In this document: in pieces, positions 17,402-26,390 of the stretch
Layout of the letters: each line of letters starts with the position of its first letter
How positions within the stretch are numbered: position 1 is the first letter of the stretch
Source of the DNA: Veillonella sp.
GTDB lineage: Bacteria; Bacillota; Negativicutes; Veillonellales; Veillonellaceae
DNA: 64,000 bases
Assembly: GCF_018364065.1 (NCBI RefSeq)
Contig: NZ_JAGZMO010000001.1
Location: forward strand, 248,001-312,000
Reading direction: 5' to 3'
Notes under the pieces: generated by a model
Told to the model about the DNA's origin: nothing
What the model saw: only the letters and a program-made list of their open reading frames with translations
Database searches by the model: none
Program-made: the position numbers and the translations under genes

Positions 17402-18106
17402 ACTGTTTATCATGTGAGCCAACCGCCCTGCGCCGAAGCCGTTATCGATGTTCACAACGCCTACCCCGGCCGCACAGGAATTGAGCATACTCAAGAGGGC
17501 TGCCAAGCCGTGGAAGCTGGCACCATAGCCAACTGACGTAGGTACAGCCACAACCGGTTTTGATACGAGGCCGCCCACTACACTGGCCAAGGCCCCTTCC
17601 ATACCGGCTACAACGATGACCACATTGGCCTCCTGAATGGTTTCCATGCGGTCGAATAGTCGATGAATCCCCGCAACGCCTACATCATAGATGCGCTCCA
17701 CTTTATTTCCCATCAGCTCCGCTGTCAATGCCGCTTCTTCCGCCACCGCAATGTCGCTGGTGCCTGCCGTAACAACTGCAATTATACGGTCACCGTTTTT
17801 CAATTCCTCATCGCCGCGACTGTATATAATCCGGCTCGTTTCATCGTATTGAATATGCGGAATATCCTTGCGCAACGCTTCATAGATACTGCGACGCGCA
17901 CGAGTTCCCATATATGTTTTATAATGAGCATCCAATTCTTTAAAAATTAAGATGCACTGTTCATCTGTTTTGCCTTCGCAATATACAACTTCAGGAAATC
18001 CCTGTCGTTCTGCACGTTGCAAATCCACTACCGCATGGGCGTAGCCGGGTCCTTCAATCGATATAGTCTTGCCATCATTCACAGTCGTCACACTCTCTGG
18101 CAGCAT
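17393..18106 (-). CDS. larB: LarB, nickel-pincer cofactor synthase (carboxylase/hydrolase)
   Basis: LarB carboxylates nicotinic acid adenine dinucleotide and hydrolyses it to start pincer-cofactor synthesis. Typical segments are RAERQGFPEVVYCEGKT near the N terminus and a PurE-like C-terminal half with VVAGMEGALASVVGGL and PTSVGYGASF. Start codon is uncertain: ATG 18130 and ATG 18106 both lie inside the preceding methylase gene and lack a clear ribosome site; GTG codons at 18091 and 18082 are alternatives. The stop codon lies in the first copy of a 23-bp tandem repeat. Confidence 0.88.
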   Translation of the reverse strand: MLPESVTTVNDGKTISIEGPGYAHAVVDLQRAERQGFPEVVYCEGKTDEQCILIFKELDAHYKTYMGTRARRSIYEALRKDIPHIQYDETSRIIYSRGDEELKNGDRIIAVVTAGTSDIAVAEEAALTAELMGNKVERIYDVGVAGIHRLFDRMETIQEANVVIVVAGMEGALASVVGGLVSKPVVAVPTSVGYGASFHGLAALLSMLNSCAAGVGVVNIDNGFGAGRLAHMINSQR

Positions 18107-18893
18107 AAAAACACAGCGCCGCCGCCACATTCAAATTCAATGATTCAATCGGTCCGTACATAGGAATATGCACTCGTTTATCCGCCATTTGAAGCCATTC
18201 TGCGCTTAAGCCGCGTGCTTCATTCCCCAACAGGAAAACGGCGGGATATGTGAAGTTCGTCTTATATAAGGACGTTGCTTCTTCCAGTGCGGTGCCGTAA
18301 AACGTAAGGCCCAGTTGAGATTTTAAAGCCCTCATAGTCTCCAAATCCACATCTTCAATAATAGGCAATTTTGTAATCGCGCTCATGGTGCTGCGAACCG
18401 TTTTTTCATTATACGGATCCACACTGCCCTTTGTAAGGAAAATGGCTTTAACACCGGCTGCCAACGCTGTACGAATAATCGTCCCCAAGTTTCCCGGATC
18501 CTGTACTTCATCCAATAGAGCGTAAATAGCCTTCTCCGGTTTCTCGGTAAAGTCTTTCACCACATCGTCCATAGAAAGGGACTGTTTTTTCACAATGCCA
18601 ACAATGCCCTGACCATGAACCGTTTTTTCCACTTGCTTAAAAAGCGTCTGATTCATTACATACACTGAAATGGACCGCCCTTCCGCCTCTTTAACTACGG
18701 CTTCACCGTCTTCACTGTCCCGAAACACATCGGTCATCAAAACGGATTGCACATAGCCCGTAGGCATCATGTCCACAACGGTTCGAAGTCCTTCTGCCAA
18801 GTACGCCTGATGTAAAGTGCGATATTTTTTCTTTTGCAAAGATTGGGCAAACTTTAATGTTTTACTGTCTTTTGACGTAATTATCTCAATCAC
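18075..18893 (-). CDS. TrmH/SpoU-family RNA 2'-O-methyltransferase
   Basis: SAM-dependent knotted (SPOUT) methylase acting on rRNA or tRNA ribose. An N-terminal substrate-binding domain (about 1-100) precedes the catalytic part with LDEVQDPGNLGTIIRTA, LGNEARGLS and IPMYGPIESLNLNVAAA, the three SpoU motifs. Start is GTG 18893 with GGAGGTG upstream. It overlaps the larB N terminus. Closest in length and layout to RlmB/TsnR-like proteins; the target nucleotide cannot be assigned. Confidence 0.9.
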   Translation of the reverse strand: MIEIITSKDSKTLKFAQSLQKKKYRTLHQAYLAEGLRTVVDMMPTGYVQSVLMTDVFRDSEDGEAVVKEAEGRSISVYVMNQTLFKQVEKTVHGQGIVGIVKKQSLSMDDVVKDFTEKPEKAIYALLDEVQDPGNLGTIIRTALAAGVKAIFLTKGSVDPYNEKTVRSTMSAITKLPIIEDVDLETMRALKSQLGLTFYGTALEEATSLYKTNFTYPAVFLLGNEARGLSAEWLQMADKRVHIPMYGPIESLNLNVAAALCFYAARECDDCE

Positions 18894-19006
18894 CGCTACA
18901 CCTCCTGACGTCCTTACAGAATATACATTGTACTCTTAATTATAACATATGTCAGTATATTTTTAGTAAAATATATCCGTATTTATTAGAAATTAATAGT
19001 TCTCTA

Positions 19007-20791
19007 CTAAGCTTTCTTCGCTTCCCAAAGCGTGTAGAATGCGCCTTTTTGACGAATCAGCTCTTCATAGCTGCCTCGTTCTACGATGCGGCCGTTTTCG
19101 ATTAAGTAAATACCGTCCGCAAAACGGATGGTGGATAAACGGTGAGCAATGCTGATAATCGTCTTTTCTCCGCGAATAGATTCAATGGAGTCCTGGATCA
19201 GCTGTTCCGTATGGCTGTCAATATGGGCCGTCGCTTCGTCAAAGATAAGCACTTGGCGCTTACGTACCAATGCACGGGCCATAGCGAGCAACTGCTTCTG
19301 CCCTGTAGACAACAATGAACCCAAGTAACCAACCGGCGTATCATAGCCTTGCGGCAATCGCTCAATCATAGTGTGTAAATGAGCCTGTTTCGCCGCTCCA
19401 ATAAGAACCGATTCATCAATATCGTCTTCATAGAGAGATAAGTTTTCCCGAATGGTGCCCTTAAACAAATGACTGTCTTGGAACACATAGCCCATAATTT
19501 CACGAAGCACGGCCGGTGCATAGTCACTTACATCGAGACCGTTAATGCGAATTGTCCCTTTAGTCGGCTTATAAAAGCCCATGAGCAATGACATTAATGT
19601 GGATTTACCACCACCGGATGGACCGGCAATGCCGATAAATTGACCGCCTTTGATGGTTAGGCAAATATCCTCCAAGGCATATTTGTCGGAATTGTCGTAG
19701 GAGAACCACACGTGATCGAACTCAATAGAGTGAATTTCTTTAAATTCATCCGGCACGTCCACGCTCTTAATTTCCGTATCCGCTTCCTCATTGATAATCG
19801 GCACCAGACGCTCCGCGCCCGCCAAGGCACTTTGCAGATTGTTGTATTTCTCGGCAATTTCTTTAATCGGCACAAATAGTTTATTCATATACTGCAGGAA
19901 CGCAAATACGGTCCCCGCTTCAATGACTGTATCAAACCAGTTTGTAAAGCTGAAGATGGCAATGATAACTACAAATACCAAGCCGTCAACGATTGGACGG
20001 AATATGGCAAAGGTCTTCACTTCAAACAGTCCGGCTTCCAAAAATTCCTTACTGATTTTATCGTACTGCTTCGCCATAATACGCTCGCCCACATAGGACT
20101 TAATAATGACGATAAAGTTAAGCATTTCCTGCACCGATGAGTTAGATGCGGCCAGCTTCGTACGCACACCGCGGAACGCCTTGCGCGCATAGATTTGGTA
20201 TACGTAAATGATAACGCCCATGATCGGGATTAATAATGACACCATGAGGGCCATTTTCACATTGAGCATAAACATGGAAATTAAAATACCCACAATCATA
20301 AGCGCACTGCTTGCTAATTTTAAAACTACATCTGTATATAAGGTACGCAGAGATTCCGTATCATTCGTCACACGGGTTACCAAGTTGCCGATAGGCAGTT
20401 CTGAAAAATGAGCCGGCGTACGGGCCAAAATCTTTGCAAACACTGTATTGCGTATTTCAAAAATAATCTGTTGCCCGAATTTCTCCAGCATATAGGTATG
20501 GGTGAACATAGCGATTATGCTGATAATAATGGTACCAAAGTAGATGCCTGCATATTGCATAATCAGTCCGGCCGACTTTTCAGGGAATGCTGTATCGATG
20601 ACCGTCTTAATAATCCACGGACGGGTCAAGTCAAGGAATAGGGCCACAAGTAAAAATATGGCCGCCGTAATTAACAGCATTATATGAGGCTTAATGTAAA
20701 GCCCTAAGCGCTGTAACAGGAGAAAGTCATTTTTATTGGTAAGTGTAGTTTCTTCCTGCACTGTATAGGAACTGCTGTGTTGCTTACTCAT
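19007..20791 (-). CDS. ABC exporter half-transporter, subunit 2
   Basis: Fused membrane and ATPase domains, about 594 residues. Six hydrophobic segments lie in roughly 30-320, followed by the ATPase with Walker A GPSGGGKST, signature LLSTGQKQ (usual LSGGQ), Walker B LIFDEATAHID with the catalytic Glu, and the H-loop IAHRLST. ATG 20791 has GGAGGTG upstream and overlaps the preceding subunit by eight bases. The altered signature here complements the altered Walker B of the partner, as in asymmetric heterodimeric exporters. Substrate unknown. Confidence 0.92.
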   Translation of the reverse strand: MSKQHSSSYTVQEETTLTNKNDFLLLQRLGLYIKPHIMLLITAAIFLLVALFLDLTRPWIIKTVIDTAFPEKSAGLIMQYAGIYFGTIIISIIAMFTHTYMLEKFGQQIIFEIRNTVFAKILARTPAHFSELPIGNLVTRVTNDTESLRTLYTDVVLKLASSALMIVGILISMFMLNVKMALMVSLLIPIMGVIIYVYQIYARKAFRGVRTKLAASNSSVQEMLNFIVIIKSYVGERIMAKQYDKISKEFLEAGLFEVKTFAIFRPIVDGLVFVVIIAIFSFTNWFDTVIEAGTVFAFLQYMNKLFVPIKEIAEKYNNLQSALAGAERLVPIINEEADTEIKSVDVPDEFKEIHSIEFDHVWFSYDNSDKYALEDICLTIKGGQFIGIAGPSGGGKSTLMSLLMGFYKPTKGTIRINGLDVSDYAPAVLREIMGYVFQDSHLFKGTIRENLSLYEDDIDESVLIGAAKQAHLHTMIERLPQGYDTPVGYLGSLLSTGQKQLLAMARALVRKRQVLIFDEATAHIDSHTEQLIQDSIESIRGEKTIISIAHRLSTIRFADGIYLIENGRIVERGSYEELIRQKGAFYTLWEAKKA

Positions 20792-22562
20792 GAATAGCAC
20801 CTCCTTTACCGCTTTCTACATTTTCTATGATTTCATCATCAGTAAAATTAGTAACGTATTCCAACTGTTTTTCGTAAAGACGATAATATTCGCCACGGCT
20901 AGCAATCAATTCATTATGAGTGCCCTGTTCAACAATGGAACCCTCTTTAAATACGATGATGCGGTCCGCATCGCGCAATGCTTCCAAACGTTGGGAAATA
21001 AAGAGCAATGTCTGTTCGCGACCGCTTCGCAATGTATTGATGATGGTAGACGCACTCACTGTATCCAACGCGGAAAAACTGTCATCTAACAGTAAATACG
21101 GTGCATTTTTATAAAGACCGCGCGCAATATTGACGCGCTGTTTCTGTCCGCCCGACAGATCCGTGCCGCCTTCTTTCAAACGCTTGGCCGCAGAAGGAAG
21201 TCGTTCATTCAGATCGCGGTTAAAGGCAGCCCGCTTAGCCGCCTCTTCCAACGTAATCGTGTGATCTGATGCGGCACCGAAGGCTATATTTTCGCCAATG
21301 GTTGTACCCAGTAAATAACTTTCAGGAGGTACATACGCAATGGATCTGCGAAGCACTTCTAAAGGAAGCTTCGCAATATCCTCACCGTTGATAAACATGG
21401 TATTTTCCGGAATTGACTGAAGTCTGAGCAATAACTTAAACAAGGTAGATTTTCCTGAGCCGGGACCTCCTACAATGCCCACAAACTCGCCCGGTTCCAC
21501 CGATAGGGACACATCATGTAAAATAGGCTCCTTCGTGCCAGGATAGGTAAACGTTAAATTCTTAATTTCCATCTGGCTCAATGGAAGCTCCCGTTCGTCT
21601 TCCCCTACCACTTCCTCTTCAATGATAAGGAAGTCGTAAATGCGATCTAACGAGGCCAATCCTTTTTGAAGTACGGCCAATAAAGAACCGATGCCCATAA
21701 TCGGGCCGATGATTAGGAGCAAATAGCCGTTGATGGCAACGAACTCGCCTACAGTCAGCCTATTTTCAATAATAAGCGTGCCGCACACATAAATGGCGAT
21801 GGCATAGCAAAGGAACGGTGCCACATAGGTAATGGGCGCCAAAAGTGAATCGAGCAAAACTACTTTCATATTCTTTTCGTAGTTTTGAGTATTAATGGCG
21901 GCAAATCGTTTAATGCTTCGCATTTCACGATTGAATGCACGGATAATCGGCATGCCTAAAAATAATTCTTGAGCGAATTCCGTTAAATCACTATATGTAT
22001 TTTGCGCTTCACGCTGTTTCTTGCGCATGCGGCGACTCACATAGAGCATGCCTGCCATAACGAACGGCATAGGTGATAAAATAATAGCTGCCATCTCCAA
22101 ACTGATGGACTGTGCCACAATAAAGAACGCACAGAGGCCGAAGAAAATGGCATCTACAAGAATCATAACGCCAAGGCCCAATGATACACGCAAGGACGTT
22201 ACGTCATTAGTCATGAGCGCCATAACTTTGCCGGGACCGTTCTTTTCATAATAGGCCGTGTTAATATATAAGGCATGATCAAACAATCGACGGCGCAACA
22301 GAAATTCAAACCGTCGAATCGAACCCAGTACTAAGTGACGGGATGCAAACTTTAGAATCGTTACCGCAATAGCTAAGATAAAAAAGTACCCTATATAGGT
22401 AGTGAGTCCTTCTCTACCGTAATATAAGGTGCTGATTGCTTCACCGGTAAGTTTCGGTACGTATAAGAATAAAATGTCGATAATAATCATCAATATGACG
22501 CCCAATAAATAAATGAGCCCATATCCTTTAAAAAATTGAGAAAAAATACGAAGTTTCTTCAT
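20784..22562 (-). CDS. ABC exporter half-transporter, subunit 1 (degenerate site)
   Basis: Fused membrane-ATPase protein of about 592 residues, starting at ATG 22562 (AGGAG upstream) and not at the longer in-frame opening at 22634. Walker A GGPGSGKST, canonical signature DLSGGQKQR, but Walker B reads LLLDDSFSALD, with Asp in place of the catalytic Glu; the H-loop position reads ISQRLE with Gln instead of His. These are the marks of the non-hydrolytic site in heterodimeric multidrug-type exporters. Its partner is the next gene. Confidence 0.92.
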   Translation of the reverse strand: MKKLRIFSQFFKGYGLIYLLGVILMIIIDILFLYVPKLTGEAISTLYYGREGLTTYIGYFFILAIAVTILKFASRHLVLGSIRRFEFLLRRRLFDHALYINTAYYEKNGPGKVMALMTNDVTSLRVSLGLGVMILVDAIFFGLCAFFIVAQSISLEMAAIILSPMPFVMAGMLYVSRRMRKKQREAQNTYSDLTEFAQELFLGMPIIRAFNREMRSIKRFAAINTQNYEKNMKVVLLDSLLAPITYVAPFLCYAIAIYVCGTLIIENRLTVGEFVAINGYLLLIIGPIMGIGSLLAVLQKGLASLDRIYDFLIIEEEVVGEDERELPLSQMEIKNLTFTYPGTKEPILHDVSLSVEPGEFVGIVGGPGSGKSTLFKLLLRLQSIPENTMFINGEDIAKLPLEVLRRSIAYVPPESYLLGTTIGENIAFGAASDHTITLEEAAKRAAFNRDLNERLPSAAKRLKEGGTDLSGGQKQRVNIARGLYKNAPYLLLDDSFSALDTVSASTIINTLRSGREQTLLFISQRLEALRDADRIIVFKEGSIVEQGTHNELIASRGEYYRLYEKQLEYVTNFTDDEIIENVESGKGGAIHE

Positions 22563-22776
22563 GTTCTCTCCTATATAAAAAACTGCGGAACACATACTAC
22601 ATCCGCACTTGCGGTTATCTCTCAGTATATTCAAAATCCAATGTATAGAAATTATGCGATTTACTAATATATTTTATCATAATTATCTAAAAAATGAAAA
22701 ACATACATAAATAGCCGGATGATAAGACACGATAAAGCTAAAAGAGAATAAGTATCGAATTTCTTAAATTTAGTGT

Positions 22777-22805
22777 TTTACTATTGTCCACGAAAATGCT
22801 ATACT
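22777..22805 (+). promoter_or_regulatory. Predicted promoter of tpx
   Basis: TTTACT (22777-22782), a 17-base spacer ending TGC, then TATACT (22800-22805). Confidence 0.7.
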
Positions 22806-22875
22806 TGATATGCAGAGAGAAATCTCATCCAATTGTTTTGTATTCAACCTATTTAATCATATGGAGGTTAATAAC

Positions 22876-23391
22876 ATGGAAAAACGTACTGGTGTAATTA
22901 CATTTTTAAATAACCCAATGACTCTTGTTGGCAAAGAAGTAAAAGTTGGCGAACAAGCTCCTGACTTCACTTTACTTGATAACGATTTACAGGCAAAATC
23001 CCTTAAAGACTACGAAGGCAAAGTAAAAATCATCTCCGTAGTTCCTTCCTTAGATACCGGTGTTTGCGATGCTCAGACTCGCCGTTTCAACGTTGAAGCC
23101 GGTAACCTTTCCGACGATGTAATCGTATTGACTGTATCCATGGACCTTCCTTTCGCTCAAAAACGCTGGTGCGGTGCTGCAGGCGTTGACAAAGTAGTTA
23201 CTCTTTCCGACCACAAAGAAGCTAGCTTCGGCACTAACTACGGTTTCTTGATCGAAGAACTTCGCCTTTTAACTCGCGGTATCGTAGTAGTTGGTAAAGA
23301 CAACAAAGTAGCTTACGTAGAATACGTTCCTGAAGTAACTAACGCTGTTAACTTCGACGCTGCTTTAGAAGCTGCTAAAAAATTAATCTAA
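22876..23391 (+). CDS. tpx: Thiol peroxidase (atypical 2-Cys peroxiredoxin)
   Basis: Reduces hydrogen peroxide and organic peroxides with thioredoxin. Start ATG 22876 with GGAGG upstream gives 171 residues. The peroxidatic cysteine is Cys64 in SLDTGVCDAQT and the resolving cysteine is Cys99 in KRWCGAAG, the Tpx pattern. Codon choice is strongly biased compared with its neighbours, suggesting high expression. It is a monocistronic plus-strand gene with its own promoter and terminator among minus-strand genes. Confidence 0.95.
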   Translation: MEKRTGVITFLNNPMTLVGKEVKVGEQAPDFTLLDNDLQAKSLKDYEGKVKIISVVPSLDTGVCDAQTRRFNVEAGNLSDDVIVLTVSMDLPFAQKRWCGAAGVDKVVTLSDHKEASFGTNYGFLIEELRLLTRGIVVVGKDNKVAYVEYVPEVTNAVNFDAALEAAKKLI

Positions 23392-23431
23392 TAAATGCGT
23401 TTATCTACTAAAAACAGTATATAACGAAAAT

Positions 23432-23466
23432 AAAGACCATCTGTTAAACAGATGGTCTTTTTGTAT
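23432..23466. terminator. Bidirectional terminator between tpx and mtaD
   Basis: 12-bp perfect stem AAAGACCATCTG (23432-23443) with its complement (23449-23460), five-base loop, T run on each side. Confidence 0.93.
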
Positions 23467-24800
23467 TACTTTTTAAAAATCTCCGTCCCCACTTGTATCT
23501 GACGACGCAATTTTTCTTCGTCGATGGTAAGTAATTCTCTATCTTTCATAAGGATCTTACCGGCAACGATTGTAGTGGCCACGTCGGAGGAATTAGCTGC
23601 ATACACGAGGGATGCCACATCGTTGTAACGTGGTAACCAGTGTACACCGGTTGTATCGTATAACACGATATCCGCGCGATACCCTTCTTTAATTAGGCCC
23701 AAATCGTGGTAGTCCAACACTTTAGCCCCTTCTACAGTACCCAATGCCAAGGCGGTATGAGCCGGAATGACTTTAGGATCGTAATGAGTTGCTTTATGAA
23801 GCATAGCGGCTAAGCGCACTTCTTCCAGCATATCCGCATTATTGTTGGAAGCGGATCCGTCTGTGCCGAGGCCTACTGTAAGACCTTGTTGCAACATAGC
23901 CGGAAGGTCTGCAATACCGCTGGCTAATTTCAGATTGGACTGTGGATTATGTGCTACGCGTACGCCCTTTTCATGCATAATGAGCAAATCGTTATCTGTA
24001 AGATGAACACCGTGAGCAGCCACACAGCCCACATCGAATACGCCCAAATCATTGAAATGAGCAATCGGTGTTTTACCGGTAGCCTTAATTACATCATTCA
24101 CTTCTGTTTTAGTTTCGCAAAGATGTACATGAATCTGAGCCCCCAGTTCGTGAGCCAAGTCCATAACTTTCTTCATGTATTCATCAGGGCATGTATATGG
24201 TGCGTGTGGCCCTAACATGACCTTGATGCGGTTATTTTCAAAGCCGTTCCACTTGTTAAACAAATCGCGGCTTTCGTCCAGAGCCTGCATAGCAGTCGGT
24301 GCCACACCGGCCATGCCACGGGATAATACGGCGCGAATGCCGGTTTCTTTTACCACTTCCGCCACGTCGTCCATAAAGAAGTACATGTCGTTGAAGCAAG
24401 TCGTACCGGAGCGAATCATTTCGGCCACACCTAATTGTGTACCCATGGTAGCAAGCTCGCTCGTAAGCTTCGCTTCCGCCGGCCAGATTTCATTAGCCAA
24501 CCAGTCCATTAACTCCAAATCGTCCGCATAGTTACGGAACAGGCCCATTGCAATATGCGTATGCGTATTAACGAAGCCCGGTGCAGCCAAGCGGCCTTTA
24601 CCGTCCAGCACGTAGTCTGCCGTCTTTACCGCATGGTCAATCAGCTGCTCCCCTTCCGGGGTGCGTGCTTCTTCCGGAGAAAGAATACACTTAATATAGC
24701 CGTTCTCGATAATGAGTGTGGCATTTCGCAAAATTACACTGTCACTACCGTTAAACTCGCCGGTTATGCAGTCAATATGGCGAATCACAATTTCTGCCAT
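23466..24800 (-). CDS. mtaD: 5-methylthioadenosine/S-adenosylhomocysteine deaminase
   Basis: Amidohydrolase that deaminates MTA or SAH to the inosyl forms. Metal motifs are visible: HTHIAMG, HVHLCETKTE, AAHGVHL and GLGTDGSASNNN. Length 444 fits the MtaD/TrzN-like group. ATG 24800 has AAAGGAG upstream. It is the last of four SAM by-product genes on this strand (mtnP, mtnA, ahcY, mtaD). Related amidohydrolases deaminate other purines, but the neighbours support MTA/SAH. Confidence 0.9.
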   Translation of the reverse strand: MAEIVIRHIDCITGEFNGSDSVILRNATLIIENGYIKCILSPEEARTPEGEQLIDHAVKTADYVLDGKGRLAAPGFVNTHTHIAMGLFRNYADDLELMDWLANEIWPAEAKLTSELATMGTQLGVAEMIRSGTTCFNDMYFFMDDVAEVVKETGIRAVLSRGMAGVAPTAMQALDESRDLFNKWNGFENNRIKVMLGPHAPYTCPDEYMKKVMDLAHELGAQIHVHLCETKTEVNDVIKATGKTPIAHFNDLGVFDVGCVAAHGVHLTDNDLLIMHEKGVRVAHNPQSNLKLASGIADLPAMLQQGLTVGLGTDGSASNNNADMLEEVRLAAMLHKATHYDPKVIPAHTALALGTVEGAKVLDYHDLGLIKEGYRADIVLYDTTGVHWLPRYNDVASLVYAANSSDVATTIVAGKILMKDRELLTIDEEKLRRQIQVGTEIFKK

Positions 24801-24880
24801 GGTGAACTCCTTTTATAAATAAATCTGTCAAAAGAAACAATAGCTACTCCTCAGGCAATCTAAATTACCTGTAACTATAC

Positions 24881-24961
24881 GTTTAGCTGTTAAAAAACTA
24901 AATACACACTGTTACTGTTTAAACGCTAAATATAACTAACACTTTAAAAGCATTAGCTATA
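24881..24961 (-). repeat. Degenerate repeats of about 27 bp downstream of ahcY
   Basis: Two to three weak copies (24881-24908, 24909-24934 and possibly 24935-24961) sharing CTGTTWAAA...CTAAATA on the plus strand. They start just after the ahcY stop but do not clearly include it. Confidence 0.4.
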
Positions 24962-24967
24962 CTTTCA

Positions 24968-26212
24968 TCAATTAACTGTATGTAAATAATCGTATTGTTC
25001 CTGAGTCAATGTATCGATATCATAGCCCATGGACTGTAATTTTACTTTCGCCATGCGTTCATCTAATTCATGAGGCAAGATGTGAACTGTTGCTTCCATG
25101 GATGTGCCATGATCGAGCAAATATTCAGCAGCCAATGCCTGCATAGCAAAGGACAAGTCCATGATTTCTGCAGGATGTCCATCGCCGGCCGCCAAGTTTA
25201 CTAAACGTCCACCGGCCAAGAGATACAAAGTACGGCCGTCTTTCATTGTATAGCCTTCAATATTTTTACGTACTTCCTTGTGAGATACAGCCACTTCCGC
25301 CAATTCTTTGCCATTTACTTCACAGTCAAAATGACCCGCATTACACATAATGGCTTTATCTTTCATCACTTCATAGTGAGCCTTGCCGATAACGTCTTTA
25401 CAGCCTGTTACAGTAATAAAAATATCACCGATTGGAGCGGCTTCCACCATAGGCATAACTTTAAATCCGTCAAATACGGCTTCGATCGCTTTAATAGGGT
25501 CAACTTCGGTTACGATAACGTGAGCGCCCAAACCTTTTGCACGCATAGCAACGCCCTTGCCGCACCAGCCGTAGCCGGCTACAACAACATTTTTACCGGT
25601 AACAGTCAAGTTCGTAGTACGCATAATACCGTCCCATACAGATTGACCTGTACCGTAGCGATTGTCGAATAAATATTTGCAATAGGAATCGTTAACGGCA
25701 ATCATCGGGAATGTAAGTTTCTTCGCATTAGCCAATGCATGAAGGCGATGAACGCCTGTGGTTGTTTCTTCAGAGCCGCCGATGAGACGTTCTTTCGCAT
25801 CTGTGCGAGTTGTATGAAGCAGATTTACCAAGTCGCCGCCGTCATCAATAATAATATGTGGCTTGTGGTCCAATGCTTTGTTGAGGAACATGAAATATTC
25901 TTCTTCGGTGCAGTCGTGCCATGCATATACGGTGAGGCCCATATCTACCAAGGCAGCGGCCACATAATCCTGTGTGGACAGTGGATTGGAACCGGTTACG
26001 ATAACGTCAGCACCGGCTTCTTTTAACACTGTGGACAAGTACGCTGTTTTCGCTTCCAAATGGACACTGACCACAATCGTCTTACCTTCAAACTTATGAC
26101 TAGCTTTAAATTCTTCACGTAAGCTGTTAAGAGCAGGCATGAAATTGGACACCCATTCAATCTTTTTATGTCCTTCAGGGGCCAATTTAATATCTCTAAT
26201 TAATGATTCCAT
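24968..26212 (-). CDS. ahcY: Adenosylhomocysteinase
   Basis: NAD-dependent hydrolysis of S-adenosylhomocysteine to adenosine and homocysteine. Signature NAD site GYGWCGKG, substrate residues in NDSYCKYLFDNRYGTGQS, and C-terminal LDERMAKVKL are present. Length 414 is the shorter bacterial/archaeal type. ATG 26212 has GAGGAAT upstream. With MtaD encoded next door, SAH can be either hydrolysed or deaminated. Confidence 0.95.
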   Translation of the reverse strand: MESLIRDIKLAPEGHKKIEWVSNFMPALNSLREEFKASHKFEGKTIVVSVHLEAKTAYLSTVLKEAGADVIVTGSNPLSTQDYVAAALVDMGLTVYAWHDCTEEEYFMFLNKALDHKPHIIIDDGGDLVNLLHTTRTDAKERLIGGSEETTTGVHRLHALANAKKLTFPMIAVNDSYCKYLFDNRYGTGQSVWDGIMRTTNLTVTGKNVVVAGYGWCGKGVAMRAKGLGAHVIVTEVDPIKAIEAVFDGFKVMPMVEAAPIGDIFITVTGCKDVIGKAHYEVMKDKAIMCNAGHFDCEVNGKELAEVAVSHKEVRKNIEGYTMKDGRTLYLLAGGRLVNLAAGDGHPAEIMDLSFAMQALAAEYLLDHGTSMEATVHILPHELDERMAKVKLQSMGYDIDTLTQEQYDYLHTVN

Positions 26213-26265
26213 GAGATTCCTCTTCTTTCTTTCAATTGGTATTTATATTTCTTCGGCGAATTCGT

Positions 26266-26390
26266 ATATTGTTTCCTTCGCTGAGCTGTCAGATTATTTC
26301 CTTCGCTGGGCTGTCAGATTATTTCCCTCGGCTAGTGTTTCGTTATTACCATTCTAAGAAACGGCTTATTATTCCACGCCGTCCAAGCCT
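26266..26390 (-). repeat. Stop-spanning tandem array at mtnA 3' end, about 25 bp x 5
   Basis: Copies begin (plus strand) at about 26366 (the mtnA end, TAATAA), 26341, 26317, 26292 and 26268. The two central copies are almost identical (GATTATTTCCTTCGCTGGGC type). A TAA on the minus strand is kept in four of five copies (26369, 26346, 26319, 26294). Confidence 0.7.
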
